Assembly (NCBI GenBank): GCA_944320595.1 | Contig: CALUIB010000012.1 | Span: 1 to 64,000, forward strand | From: an uncultured Muribaculaceae bacterium | Lineage (GTDB): Bacteria > Bacteroidota > Bacteroidia > Bacteroidales > Muribaculaceae | Length of the DNA stretch: 64,000 nucleotides | Reading direction: 5' to 3' | Shown: positions 1 to 10,576 of the stretch, piece by piece | How positions within the stretch are numbered: the first letter of the stretch is position 1 | Layout: each line of letters starts with the position of its first letter | Notes under the pieces: model-generated | Database searches by the model: none | What the model saw: only the letters and a program-made list of their open reading frames with translations | What the model was told of the DNA's origin: nothing | Made by a program: the position numbers and the translations under genes

Positions 1-79
1 ATAGGCGGCGTTTCGGCAATGGACAAAAAAATCAGCAAGCTGTTTTTTTGCCATTGCGCTCAACTTGCACTATCTTTGT
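1..79 (+). repeat. Promoter-bearing hairpin repeat, single copy
   Basis: Copy of an 80-bp repeat family that recurs near 2.2, 18.7, 24.1 and 31.0 kb. A long imperfect palindrome (about 16-57, arms GCAATGG and CCATTGC with A7/T7 and CAGC/GCTG pairing inside) is followed by a perfect promoter: TTTG at 47-50, 20 bases, TATCTTTG at 71-78. It drives the DedA gene with a leader of about 36 bases. The window edge may hide further upstream copies. Confidence 0.85.
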
Positions 80-119
80 GCCGCACAATTAAAACTTTAC
101 AAATCAATAAAAAATAGGT

Positions 120-782
120 ATGGATACACTTGCAATTTACGAATGGTTTATGGATAACATGAACTATGGATGGATTACGCTGTTGATGGCTATCGAGAGT
201 TCGTTTATTCCATTTCCCTCCGAAATTGTAGTCCCGCCGGCGGCTTTCAAGGCCATGCAGCCCGGTAGCGGATTGAACATTTACTTGGTGGTGGTGTTTG
301 CCACGATTGGTGCTATGATAGGGGCGATTTTCAACTACTACGTTGCCTTGTGGATAGGCAGGCCGCTCGTTTACAAGTTTGCCGACAGCCGTCTGGGGCA
401 TATATGCTTGCTTAACGGCGAGAAAGTGAAGCAGGCCGAAGATTATTTCGACCGCCATGGGGCCATTTCCACCTTCGTTGGCCGCTTGCTGCCGGCCATT
501 CGCCAGCTTATTTCCATTCCCGCCGGACTTGCCCGAATGCACTTTGGCAAGTTCCTGCTTTATACCACGCTTGGCGCGGGATTGTGGAACGTGGTGCTTG
601 CTACGCTTGGCTACTGGCTCAGCACATTCGTCGCCGAGGCCGAGTTGCGCTCACAAATCGAGCATTACAACCAGTATCTGAATTATGTGGGATATGCCGT
701 GATTGCGCTCATCGTGGTGTTCATTTTATACCACGCATTTAAGAAGAAAAAGCCTGCCACGGTGGAAATTTCCGAAAAATAA
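120..782 (+). CDS. DedA family (SNARE-associated/VTT) membrane protein
   Basis: 220 aa integral membrane protein of the DedA family, whose members act in envelope lipid (undecaprenyl phosphate or phospholipid) translocation and proton-dependent homeostasis. The family signature is visible: ESSFIPFPSE near residue 27 and RLLPAIRQLISIPAG near residue 127, with several hydrophobic segments and a C-terminal membrane helix followed by a lysine-rich tail. The start follows the repeat promoter by about 40 bases. rpe begins 18 bases after the stop, so the two are probably cotranscribed. Family assignment is firm; the exact substrate is not known from sequence. Confidence 0.9.
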   Translation: MDTLAIYEWFMDNMNYGWITLLMAIESSFIPFPSEIVVPPAAFKAMQPGSGLNIYLVVVFATIGAMIGAIFNYYVALWIGRPLVYKFADSRLGHICLLNGEKVKQAEDYFDRHGAISTFVGRLLPAIRQLISIPAGLARMHFGKFLLYTTLGAGLWNVVLATLGYWLSTFVAEAELRSQIEHYNQYLNYVGYAVIALIVVFILYHAFKKKKPATVEISEK

Positions 783-800
783 AAATATGCACTTATTGTT

Positions 801-1445
801 ATGTTAGTTTCACCTTCATTGCTTTCGGCCGACTTTGGCAATCTTAACCGCGACCTTGAGATGATTAATGCCAGCGAGACCGATATGCTGCACCTCGATG
901 TTATGGACGGGGTGTTTGTTCCAAACATTTCATTCGGTTTCCCGGTCATGAAATATGTGCAGAAGGCGTGCCGCAAGCCGCTCGACGTGCACTTGATGAT
1001 AGTGGAGCCGCAGAAGTTTGTTGGCGAAGTGCGTGATTGCGGTGCCGAGATAATGAATGTGCACTTCGAGGCGTGCACACACCTTAATCGTACCGTGCAG
1101 CAAATAAAGGCTGCCGGGATGAAAGCCGGTGTCACGCTCAACCCGGCCACGCCGGTGTGCATGCTGCGCGACATCATCGCCGAACTCGACTTAGTGCTGC
1201 TTATGTCGGTCAATCCCGGTTTCGGGGGGCAAAAGTTCATTGGCGGCACGTTGCGCAAACTTGCCGACCTGCGTGCGCTTATTGCCGAAACGGGGTCAAG
1301 CGCACTTGTCGAGATTGACGGAGGCGTGAACCTCGAAACAGGCCGCCTGCTGGCACAGGGCGGAGCCGACATATTGGTGGCAGGCAATTATGTGTTTGGT
1401 GCCGATGATCCCGCCGCTGCCATCCACGGCTTGAAACAATTATAA
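801..1445 (+). CDS. rpe: Ribulose-phosphate 3-epimerase
   Basis: 214 aa TIM-barrel enzyme of the pentose phosphate pathway that interconverts ribulose 5-phosphate and xylulose 5-phosphate in the cytoplasm. Visible family motifs include SPSLLSADF at the N-terminus, HLDVMDGVFVPN (metal His and catalytic Asp), DVHLMI, the phosphate loop VNPGFGGQKF and EIDGGVN with the second catalytic Asp. Length is normal for the family. It sits directly behind the DedA gene and ends just before a strong hairpin at 1469-1504, so it closes that transcript. Confidence 0.97.
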   Translation: MLVSPSLLSADFGNLNRDLEMINASETDMLHLDVMDGVFVPNISFGFPVMKYVQKACRKPLDVHLMIVEPQKFVGEVRDCGAEIMNVHFEACTHLNRTVQQIKAAGMKAGVTLNPATPVCMLRDIIAELDLVLLMSVNPGFGGQKFIGGTLRKLADLRALIAETGSSALVEIDGGVNLETGRLLAQGGADILVAGNYVFGADDPAAAIHGLKQL

Positions 1446-1468
1446 GAAATTTAAGTCGCATATAACCA

Positions 1469-1504
1469 CACAGAGCCGCAGCCAAGCATGGTTGCGGCTC
1501 TGTG
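1469..1504 (+). terminator. Hairpin terminator after rpe
   Basis: Near-perfect 15-bp stem (CACAGAGCCGCA...TGCGGCTCTGTG) with a 6-base loop. Only a weak T-rich stretch follows, so efficiency is uncertain. Confidence 0.7.
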
Positions 1505-1519
1505 CATTATGTTTTTAGA

Positions 1520-1552
1520 TTGCGGCGCGGCATTAGTGCAAAGGTAATTTTG
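1520..1552 (+). promoter_or_regulatory. Bacteroidales-type promoter
   Basis: TTG at 1520-1522 and TAATTTTG at 1545-1552, spacing 22. It lies after the rpe hairpin and makes the ATG at 1574 the likely start of the next gene; the in-frame ATG at 1502 is upstream of this promoter. Confidence 0.6.
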
Positions 1553-1573
1553 TGGCATAAAATCATTTATGCC

Positions 1574-2128
1574 ATGAAAAATACCATGATGAACCTTACC
1601 GAGGAGGAGATGCTTGAATTGTGGAAAACCCGTTTGCGGCTGTTGCCTGCGCGGCGCGACTGTGCCGTGGAACGCGACGACGGTATCGACATCGACAATG
1701 TGCTGCTGACCGATATTCGCGAATGGTATGCCCGGTTGCTCGCTGGAGGCAGCGTGCAGTGGCTGCCGGTAGCCGACTTATCGGCCGAAGTGGAGTGCGC
1801 TACCGACGACGAAGGGGTGGTGACTGCACAGCTACCGCCGCAGTGCGTCCGCCCTGTGGAATGGAAACTTGCCGGGTGGAAACGTGGCGTGGTGCAATTT
1901 CATGCCGCAGGGTCATACACCGATATGTGCCAGCGCAATATATACCTGCGTGGCGATGCCTTGGCTCCGGTGGCTGTATTGCACGACGACCGCTTGGTGC
2001 TTTACTCGGTGGAGCCTGGAACTGCCGCAGTGGTAGAACAAGCCCGCTGTGTGGTGCGCCCGGCCGATGGCAGCTATTGTTTCCACGAGGCAGCCCTGTC
2101 AACCATGCACGACTATCTGAAATTGTAA
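1574..2128 (+). CDS. Hypothetical protein
   Basis: 184 aa, not recognised. The start at 1574 is chosen because the promoter -7 box ends at 1552. The N-terminal third is helical and charged (LTEEEMLELWKTRLRLL), then comes a mixed part rich in short hydrophobic strands (PVEWKLAGWKRGVVQF, APVAVLHDDRLVLYSVEP) ending in MHDYLKL. There is no signal peptide or membrane segment, so it is probably cytoplasmic. Codon usage matches the GC-rich neighbours, which argues for a real resident gene. It has its own promoter and is followed immediately by the triple promoter repeat of pfkA. No function is proposed. Confidence 0.75.
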   Translation: MKNTMMNLTEEEMLELWKTRLRLLPARRDCAVERDDGIDIDNVLLTDIREWYARLLAGGSVQWLPVADLSAEVECATDDEGVVTAQLPPQCVRPVEWKLAGWKRGVVQFHAAGSYTDMCQRNIYLRGDALAPVAVLHDDRLVLYSVEPGTAAVVEQARCVVRPADGSYCFHEAALSTMHDYLKL

Positions 2129-2139
2129 TAATGCACATC

Positions 2140-2385
2140 ATAGGCGGCGTTTCGGCAATGGACAAAAAAATCAGCAAGCTGTTTTTTTGCCATTGCGCTC
2201 AACTTGCACTATCTTTCCATAACATAGGCGGCGTTTCGGCAATAGACAAAAAAATCAGCAAGCTGTTTTTTTGCCATTGCGCTCAACTTGCACTATCTTT
2301 CCATAACATAGGCGGCGTTTCGGCAATGGACAAAAAAATCAGCAAGCTGTTTTTTGCCATTGCGCTCAACTTGCACTATCTTTGC
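2140..2385 (+). repeat. Three tandem promoter-bearing hairpin repeats
   Basis: Two 84-bp copies (2140-2223, 2224-2307) and a third from 2308 to about 2385, almost identical to positions 1-79. Each has the palindrome and TTTG-N20-TATCTTT. Copies 1 and 2 read TATCTTTC; only the copy nearest pfkA reads TATCTTTG (2377-2384, with TTTG at 2353-2356). Copy 3 also has six rather than seven T in the stem, and copy 2 has a G-to-A change. The array is the promoter region of pfkA. Confidence 0.93.
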
Positions 2386-2417
2386 AATCAGAATATCAAT
2401 TAACTAATAGTATCATT

Positions 2418-3398
2418 ATGGCAGAGATTAAATGTATTGGCATTCTCACTTCGGGCGGTGATGCCCCGGGCATGAATGCCGCTATCCGTGCGGTGACGCG
2501 CGCCGGTATCTTCAGCGGGTTCAGCGTGAAAGGTATATACCGTGGGTACCGCGGACTCATAACCGACGAAATTGTCGATTTCAAGACACAAAATGTTTCC
2601 AACATCATCCAAATGGGTGGCACGATATTGAAAACCGCTCGTTGCAAGGAGTTCACCACGCCCGAAGGCCGCCAACTTGCCTACGACGTGCTCAAGCGCG
2701 AAGGCATCGACGCTCTTGTGGTCATCGGTGGTGACGGTTCGCTCACCGGCGCAAGGATTTTTGCCAACGAGTTCAATTTCCCAATCGTGGGTCTGCCTGG
2801 AACCATCGACAACGACCTGTATGGCACCGATAAGACCATAGGTTACGACACTGCACTTAACACCATAATGGAGTGCGTCGATAAGATTCGCGACACCGCC
2901 ACCTCGCACGAACGCCTGTTCTTCATCGAAGTGATGGGCCGTGACGCAGGGTTCCTGGCACTTAACGGTGCAATTGCCTCGGGCGCAGAGGCTGCCATCA
3001 TACCGGAAATATCAACCGAGGTTGACCAACTTGCCGAACTTATCAAGAACGGTTTCCGCAAGAGCAAGAACTCGTCGATAGTGCTTGTTGCCGAAAGCCC
3101 CATCACCGGCGGTGCAATGGGCCTGGCCGAGCGCGTGAAGAACGAGTTCCCGCAATACGACGTGCGCGTGACCATCCTCGGCCACTTGCAACGTGGCGGC
3201 TCGCCGACAGCCACCGACCGCATACTGGCCTCGCGCATGGGTGCCGCAGCCATCGATGCCCTGCTTGAAGACCAGCGCAACGTGATGATAGGCATTACCA
3301 ACGACGAGATTGTTTACGTGCCGTTCTCGAAGGCCATCAAGAACGACAAGCCCATCAACCGCGAACTGCTCAACACGCTGCGCCGCCTGTCGATTTGA
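2418..3398 (+). CDS. pfkA: ATP-dependent 6-phosphofructokinase
   Basis: 326 aa cytoplasmic glycolytic enzyme that phosphorylates fructose 6-phosphate. Family motifs are in order: [10 protein letters not shown] (ATP binding), [15 protein letters not shown] with the catalytic Asp, [19 protein letters not shown] and [15 protein letters not shown] (effector and substrate site). The Gly in GGDGS indicates the ATP-using rather than pyrophosphate-using form. The ATG at 2418 is chosen because the -7 box of the last promoter repeat ends at 2384, leaving a leader of about 28 bases; an upstream in-frame ATG at 2382 lies inside the -7 box. It ends at a shared terminator with the convergent C69 peptidase gene. 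Confidence 0.97.
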   Translation: MAEIKCIGILTSGGDAPGMNAAIRAVTRAGIFSGFSVKGIYRGYRGLITDEIVDFKTQNVSNIIQMGGTILKTARCKEFTTPEGRQLAYDVLKREGIDALVVIGGDGSLTGARIFANEFNFPIVGLPGTIDNDLYGTDKTIGYDTALNTIMECVDKIRDTATSHERLFFIEVMGRDAGFLALNGAIASGAEAAIIPEISTEVDQLAELIKNGFRKSKNSSIVLVAESPITGGAMGLAERVKNEFPQYDVRVTILGHLQRGGSPTATDRILASRMGAAAIDALLEDQRNVMIGITNDEIVYVPFSKAIKNDKPINRELLNTLRRLSI

Positions 3399-3422
3399 CG
3401 GCACACGCAAAAAGCACAATAA

Positions 3423-3460
3423 TAAAAAAAGGGAGAGGCTCACTCATGCCTCTCCTTTTT
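3423..3460. terminator. Bidirectional terminator (pfkA / C69 peptidase)
   Basis: Stem GGAGAGGC/GCCTCTCC with an A-run on the left and T5 on the right, between two convergent genes. Confidence 0.9.
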
Positions 3461-3502
3461 ATGTTGCACATCACCATCGGTGATGCCATCGCCCAGCAAG
3501 AT

Positions 3503-5170
3503 TCATTCTTCGGGCTGCACCACTTTCAAGCGGTCGCCCGACGAGCGGACAATCGAGCGGTAATAATCTGCGTTATAGCCAGGGAAGTCGGGACCCTCGG
3601 GCATTCCATAAGCATTGCGCAGGAACTTCCCGTCTTTCTCCTTCTTGCGGTTGCCGTCGAGGTATTTCACAAACAGGTATTCGCCTAATTGCTTGTACTG
3701 CAATGTGGCGTTGTCGGCCGCCTGGCATGAATAGTCGGTAAGCAACTCTATGGCATCGGCCGGTGATTCCTTGTAAGCCTCCAACGCCTTCTTCTCGACC
3801 TGCGCCTGTGCGGCCTCGTATGAACCTTCAAGCGAATCGCGCACGGCAAATATGTCGCCAATCATGAGCGAATAGCGGTTGTAAGCCTGGTTGGCCACCC
3901 AGTTGTTGACCCAAAAAGCCGATTCCCAGTTGAGCGTGTAAAGGTCGGCGGTAGCCACATCGTAGCTGTGCGGCACACGTGTCATGCAGCAATACATGGG
4001 AACGAAAACCGCAGTGTTGGCATCGTCAACGCCAAACCAGTGCACTCCGCCCACGGCATCGGGCAGCCATGAACGCATTTGCGAGACAAACACAAATCCG
4101 GTCTGCTGCGTGGCAGTGGCACGCTCCTGCGAATAAGTAACGCCGTCAACCTCGAAGTCCATGGGGCGGTAGCGGTATGGCACTCCCCACCATTCGGCGG
4201 CACCTGCGTCAACGGTCATGTCAAACGGAGTACCCTCGAAGTGGTCGCGCATCATGGCTTGCATATCACGCACCGTCAGTTTCCGCTCGGGCTTCACGTA
4301 TAGCGGCATCACCTCGGCACCCTTCTTGCCATTGATGTATGGCAGGTACTCGTCCATGCCGTCCACCCAATGGTTGAAGAACGCCCACACACGGGCATCG
4401 CATCCGCGGAGTGCTGAAAAATCCTGCGTGGCGTATGCACGGGCGAAGTCGAAATCCTCGTCCCGGCCCGAGAAATACCCTTTCTTGCGGGCAAACGAAA
4501 TAACGTCGCTTGAATAGATGCAGTTCTCCTTGTCATTGAGCGGGAAACGATGTATGCGCGGGTTGTTGGCATGGCCGGCTATGCAGTCGTCGGGAATGCG
4601 CACGGCCACCCACACTGCGCCCTTTTCATCGGCACCCTTGCCTATCAAGTCCATTATCCACACCTCATCGGGGTCGGCAATCGAAAACGACTCGCCAGAA
4701 CTGTAGTAGCCATGTTCCTGCACAAGCGCGGTCATGGTGGCGATGGCCTCACGCGCCGTCTTGCAGCGTTGCAGCGCAATATATATAAGGCTGCCATAGT
4801 CGATTATGCCGGTAGTATCTACAAGTTCGGGTCGTCCGCCCCACGTAGATTCGGCGATGGTGAGCTGGTGCTCGTTCATGTTGCCTATCACCGAGTAGGT
4901 GTGCCGCACCTCCGGGATATGGCCCAGCGGCTTGCCAGTGTCCCATTCGCGCACCTCGCGCAACGCACCCTCGGGGTGGTCGGCGGCGGGCAGGTGTTGC
5001 AGGAAACCGTAAAGCGTGTGGCTGTCGGCGGCGTATGTCACCATGGTCGAGCCGTCGGCTGTGGCGTTCTTCCCTGCCACGAAATTGGTGCAGGCATCGG
5101 CCGTGGCAATAGTTGCCGCAGCTACTGCCGCAGCAATTGAGGTTTTGATGAAAATGTTGCTTATGTTCAT
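3503..5170 (-). CDS. Secreted C69 family dipeptidase
   Basis: 555 aa N-terminal-nucleophile hydrolase of peptidase family C69 (PepD-like dipeptidases). A signal or propeptide stretch rich in Ala runs to residue 26 and is followed by Cys27 (ADACTNFVAGKNATADGSTM), the expected catalytic N-terminal Cys after cleavage. Further family features are the SYxADSH-like stretch (TYAADSHTLYG), the GNMNEHQLTIAES motif and the EVWIMDLIGKG region. It probably acts in the periplasm or outside the cell on short peptides. It is transcribed alone towards the terminator shared with pfkA. No clear promoter was found in the 87 bases upstream, so it could be read through from the phosphopantetheinyl transferase gene. 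Confidence 0.93.
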   Translation of the reverse strand: MNISNIFIKTSIAAAVAAATIATADACTNFVAGKNATADGSTMVTYAADSHTLYGFLQHLPAADHPEGALREVREWDTGKPLGHIPEVRHTYSVIGNMNEHQLTIAESTWGGRPELVDTTGIIDYGSLIYIALQRCKTAREAIATMTALVQEHGYYSSGESFSIADPDEVWIMDLIGKGADEKGAVWVAVRIPDDCIAGHANNPRIHRFPLNDKENCIYSSDVISFARKKGYFSGRDEDFDFARAYATQDFSALRGCDARVWAFFNHWVDGMDEYLPYINGKKGAEVMPLYVKPERKLTVRDMQAMMRDHFEGTPFDMTVDAGAAEWWGVPYRYRPMDFEVDGVTYSQERATATQQTGFVFVSQMRSWLPDAVGGVHWFGVDDANTAVFVPMYCCMTRVPHSYDVATADLYTLNWESAFWVNNWVANQAYNRYSLMIGDIFAVRDSLEGSYEAAQAQVEKKALEAYKESPADAIELLTDYSCQAADNATLQYKQLGEYLFVKYLDGNRKKEKDGKFLRNAYGMPEGPDFPGYNADYYRSIVRSSGDRLKVVQPEE

Positions 5171-5257
5171 TTATATTCTGTGTTTTGTTACAAATCTCAC
5201 AATAAGAAGGAATGCAATATTCGCAAAAAATCCCGATATATGCAAATCGGCGGGGAG

Positions 5258-5908
5258 CTATGCGAGGTACTTCGTTTCCACGGCAAGCGACATCACCGCC
5301 CCCGACATCACTTGTGAAATCACCGTCAGGTCAAACGTCCTCTGTGGCGCGGCCATAGCCGGACGCAAGATGTAACCGCGGTTTATCACCTGCACGCACT
5401 TGCCAACAGCGTAATCATTGCAAAGGCTCGGGCCACGTTCGCCGCCATACAGCTTGTATATGGCCTCCTTGGCCGTCCAGGCAAGCGTGTTTTCCTGTAC
5501 GTCGCAGGCAGGTATTTCTTGCAATTCGTTTTTGTTCAAGAACCTTTCCCGCACTCGCAGCACACGGTCGCTGCACTGTTCTATGTCGAACCCTATGCGA
5601 TGGTGGTCGTTGCGTGCCACTCCCACCCATCCGTAAGTGTGGCTTATGCTTATGTGCACCCCCTCTACATTCACCACCGGAGCACCCACGGCCGAGTGGC
5701 CAAGCGTTACGCCGCCGCCGAATATGCGATGCAGCAACAACGCCTCGGCCAGCTTTTCGCCGACGCGCTTTTCACAGCAGTCGAGGCCGGACGGCAGCGG
5801 CACATCGAGCCGCCGGAACATATCCAGCATTTCATCGATGCCCTCCGACTGCTGCCACAAGTGCAACGCCGACCCATCGGGATAATGAATTGTGTCAATA
5901 AATGGCAT
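5258..5908 (-). CDS. 4'-phosphopantetheinyl transferase superfamily protein
   Basis: 216 aa protein of the Sfp/AcpT-like superfamily, which loads phosphopantetheine from CoA onto carrier proteins. Diagnostic motifs are HISISHTYGWVGVA, GFDIEQCSDRVLRVRERF (Mg-binding Asp and Glu) and the WTAKEAIYKLYG signature. The ATG at 5908 (MPFIDTIHY) is preferred; the frame stays open to an ATG at 5986, but that extension is basic and hydrophobic and does not resemble the family. It lies upstream of the C69 peptidase gene on the same strand with an 87-base gap. Its target carrier protein is not in this window. Confidence 0.9.
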   Translation of the reverse strand: MPFIDTIHYPDGSALHLWQQSEGIDEMLDMFRRLDVPLPSGLDCCEKRVGEKLAEALLLHRIFGGGVTLGHSAVGAPVVNVEGVHISISHTYGWVGVARNDHHRIGFDIEQCSDRVLRVRERFLNKNELQEIPACDVQENTLAWTAKEAIYKLYGGERGPSLCNDYAVGKCVQVINRGYILRPAMAAPQRTFDLTVISQVMSGAVMSLAVETKYLA

Positions 5909-6059
5909 TGTTGAAAAAAACTTTTTTGACAATGGGAAAACGCGATGGAGCATCAAAGGAACGAGAAAGCCTAATAGCCAGCGCATTCCATCGATTTCGA
6001 TGCGTCAACCATTTTCACTTGTCAAACTTACGCAAAAAATTGTAATTATGGAACATCGA

Positions 6060-6091
6060 TTGTGGCAATTTGCCATTTTTTGCTAATTTTG
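6060..6091 (+). promoter_or_regulatory. Possible promoter without a clear downstream gene
   Basis: TTG at 6060-6062 and TAATTTTG at 6084-6091, spacing 21, facing right into the gene-poor stretch. Confidence 0.45.
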
Positions 6092-6553
6092 CACCGCCAA
6101 ACGGCACTGTTCCACCGCAATTGGCCGGAACAACTGCCGTGGGGAAGATTACACTACCATAAGGGCAATTCGCCACATTGCGCACACACATAGTAGCGCA
6201 GGCGAAAGTAGTGGGACGGCTCTTCTCCCCCGCCACGAGACAGAATTATACAAAAATCATCCTCTGCGTCCCGTCTTGCAGAAGCCACCGCCTGAATGTG
6301 CGCCATGTGCGGCACGTGGGATGGGGTTGGCTTTATGCTAAAGGCAATGACTGTTATATGGGACGCGACAGCATCACAAAATATCCACATCGACAAGAAT
6401 GGCGCCGCTGCACCAACCCACACACATGCAGGTACAGCCACGGCGGCAGCGGCTTTTTGCATTACGCTTGCACTAAATGCCGCCACCAAAAGCCGTATGC
6501 CTAATAATGGGAAAAAAAACGTCTGACACGTTATGATTGAATGAGTGGCAAGC

Positions 6554-6591
6554 CGCCCGGCACGCAGCCCATGCGCCGCCGGGCGACTTTT
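6554..6591 (+). terminator. GC-rich hairpin terminator
   Basis: Stem CGCCCGGC/GCCGGGCG followed by ACTTTT, just ahead of the gyrB promoter. It would end whatever starts near 6096. Confidence 0.6.
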
Positions 6592-6623
6592 CATTACCCC
6601 CACCGTGGCGGTGCATATCGAGA

Positions 6624-6655
6624 TTTGCCTGTTTCAATGATTTTTCGTATCTTTG
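6624..6655 (+). promoter_or_regulatory. gyrB promoter
   Basis: TTTG at 6624-6627 and TATCTTTG at 6648-6655 with 20 bases between, a consensus Bacteroidales promoter. The leader to the gyrB ATG is about 90 bases. Confidence 0.85.
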
Positions 6656-6697
6656 CTTGTTGAAAGAAATATATCAAAAATATAGCTATACGCTTGA

Positions 6698-8710
<2,013 letters not shown>

Positions 8711-8736
8711 GCATAGAAGAAACATCAACCAGGGAA

Positions 8737-8778
8737 AAAACGACTTCGACCCCAGTGCGGGCCGAAGTCGTTTTTTTG
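8737..8778 (+). terminator. gyrB terminator
   Basis: Stem CGACTTCG/CGAAGTCG followed by T7. Confidence 0.92.
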
Positions 8779-9119
8779 TGTTAAGCCAAAGCCATCACAA
8801 AATCGTCAAATAAGTAACGAAACAAGGATTTGACAAAAAAAGCACCGTTGCAACTTTGTCATTCACGCAATAAGCACCATGCAATCAATTATTTATAACT
8901 ACAAGCCAACTAATTTCAGAATAAGCAACTACAAAACAGAGGCAACCTCCTACGTTTTAAAAAATTCAAGAATTTTCAACTTCATTATTGTGTGCAATAT
9001 AAAATTATCACTATTTTACGTGTAAAAATATTGTTTTATTTATAATTATTATTACTTTTGCATCGAATTGCTTTTGTTGTTAAAATAATCAACCTAATAT
9101 TAACCTATATAAACATTGA
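8779..9119. other. AT-rich intergenic stretch with promoter
   Basis: No gene seen. It becomes very AT-rich towards the right and holds the promoter of the next gene at 9031-9060; the leader of that gene is about 55 bases. Confidence 0.6.
9031..9060 (+). promoter_or_regulatory. Promoter of the HAF-repeat gene
   Basis: TTG at 9031-9033, 19 bases, TACTTTTG at 9053-9060. Confidence 0.7.
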
Positions 9120-10448
9120 ATGCGTATGAAAATCTCTACCACTAAAGTTTTACTTACCGCCGCAATGGCGACAATGTGTGGCGCGGCTTATGCCCAAGAA
9201 TCGGCAAGCATCACCGTGCTTAATGACATGATTGACGACCAAGGGGTCACCTATCAACCTTGCGTGCAGGCCGTGTCGCCAAACCACCGATATGCGGCAG
9301 GCCCCGCTTTCAATATGGAAACAGGCACTTTCGGTATGTTTGTGTATGACATCGAGACTGGCAACTACAACGTGCAGGCCGCACTTGACGATTTCGGTGC
9401 CGACATTCGCGAAGTGAACAACGACGGCGTTGCGACAGGATACAACGAGCAGGCCTGCTTCTTGAACATAGATGGCACAGTAGATTATTTCGAGGCAGAA
9501 GAGGGGATGTCAACCATAGCACGCGACGCAAGCGACGACCTTAGCGTGACGGTGGGCTGCTACTACCTCACCAATGGCTACCTGACCACGGCATGCGTGT
9601 GGAAGGATGGCGAGAGAATAGACCTGCCTGTTCCCACCGACGAGGAACTCGGGTTCGAGACAAACGGCTCGTCGGCCTACTACACCAACAGCGACGGCTC
9701 GGTGATAGTAGGCTACGTGGTCGATAACTTCAGCACTAATCCGCTGCTCGTGTGGCACTTGCAAGATGACGGAACCTACCAGTGCGACCCAGTGTGCGCA
9801 AGGTATTTCTCGCCCGACGGCGATGTTGAAGGCCGGCCTTACATGGTGTTCGCACCCCAGGGGATGAGCCGCAACGGTCGCTACGTGTCGCTCAACCTTG
9901 CCGAGGCTTCGGCTGAAACGATGATAACCGAGCAGTTCCTGGGCCGCCTCGACCTTGAGACAGGCGAGCTTGAGACATACCGAGCCGACGGCAACGGTGA
10001 AATAATGGCGAACGCCGAGATGAGCGCTACGCAAGTATCTGACAACGGCACTATCATTGGCTATGTTCTTGCAGGCGGCTGGGTAATGCAGCAACGCAGT
10101 GCCATCATTTGGCAAAAGGGCGAAACACCGAGAATGCTCGCAAGCATAGTTCCCGAAGTCGAAGAAATAGCGTTATACGATTCCATCGGTTTCAACACCG
10201 CAATCGACATTACACCCGACGGCCGGTACATAGCAGGGTTTGCAATGGACGACATGTATAACTACAAGGGTTTCGTGCTCGACATCGGCTCGGCAGCGAC
10301 TGCCATCAAAGCTGTCAAGGCATCGGGCGAAGAAGCTGTGGAAGTGGCACGCTACGCCATCAACGGCACACGCCTCGCCGCACCGGCCAAGGGCGTAAAC
10401 ATCGTGAAAATGTCGGACGGCACGGTAAAGAAAGTATTCGTGAAGTAA
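9120..10448 (+). CDS. Exported HAF-repeat protein with Por secretion tail
   Basis: 442 aa. A signal peptide ends at AAYAQ (about residue 25). The body shows repeated short blades ending in Gly-Tyr/Gly-Cys strands (GVATGYNEQACFLN, VTVGCYYL...ACVWKDG, VIVGYVVD...LLVWHL, GTIIGYVL...AIIWQKG, YIAGFAMD), the pattern of HAF extracellular repeats that probably build a beta-propeller. The last 60 residues (VARYAINGTRLAAPAKGVN) are a Bacteroidales type IX secretion (Por) sorting tail, so the protein is probably exported to the cell surface. Start at 9120 or two codons later at 9126 is undecided. It stands alone between a promoter and a strong terminator. The binding target is unknown. Confidence 0.8.
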   Translation: MRMKISTTKVLLTAAMATMCGAAYAQESASITVLNDMIDDQGVTYQPCVQAVSPNHRYAAGPAFNMETGTFGMFVYDIETGNYNVQAALDDFGADIREVNNDGVATGYNEQACFLNIDGTVDYFEAEEGMSTIARDASDDLSVTVGCYYLTNGYLTTACVWKDGERIDLPVPTDEELGFETNGSSAYYTNSDGSVIVGYVVDNFSTNPLLVWHLQDDGTYQCDPVCARYFSPDGDVEGRPYMVFAPQGMSRNGRYVSLNLAEASAETMITEQFLGRLDLETGELETYRADGNGEIMANAEMSATQVSDNGTIIGYVLAGGWVMQQRSAIIWQKGETPRMLASIVPEVEEIALYDSIGFNTAIDITPDGRYIAGFAMDDMYNYKGFVLDIGSAATAIKAVKASGEEAVEVARYAINGTRLAAPAKGVNIVKMSDGTVKKVFVK

Positions 10449-10511
10449 TAACAATAAACAGGCACTGGCGCACGTATGGAGCGAGTAGCCGTGCCGAGAG
10501 CTCATTAAAAA

Positions 10512-10560
10512 CGGGAATACCGACCGCAAAGCCATTACAGCCTTGCGGTCGGTATTTTAT
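10512..10560. terminator. Bidirectional terminator
   Basis: 14-bp stem AATACCGACCGCAA/TTGCGGTCGGTATT between the convergent HAF-repeat and phosphoesterase genes. Confidence 0.92.
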
Positions 10561-10576
10561 AGAAGCAAACCAGCGA

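Larger units (their letters stand above)
5909..6623. other. Stretch with no convincing protein gene
   Basis: Several open frames exist on both strands (for example 6178-6504 plus, 6154-6603 minus), but their proteins are rich in Arg, His, Cys and Pro in the way of non-coding frames. A minus-strand -7-like box (CAAACTTA, 6023-6030) could serve the phosphopantetheinyl transferase gene. A plus-strand promoter (TTG 6060-6062, TAATTTTG 6084-6091) and a hairpin with T4 at 6554-6591 bracket about 500 bases that could be an untranslated transcript. I could not match it to tmRNA, RNase P RNA, SRP RNA or 6S RNA by eye. Confidence 0.45.

Noticed and set aside
2140-2403. Open frame across the tandem repeats that repeats [10 protein letters not shown]...
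   Set aside because: The repeated peptide comes from reading through the promoter repeats; the promoter elements explain the conservation and the frame belongs to no family.
6154-6603. Minus-strand 149-codon frame
   Set aside because: Composition rich in Ala, Arg, His and Cys without domain pattern, and the promoter and terminator in the area lie on the other strand.
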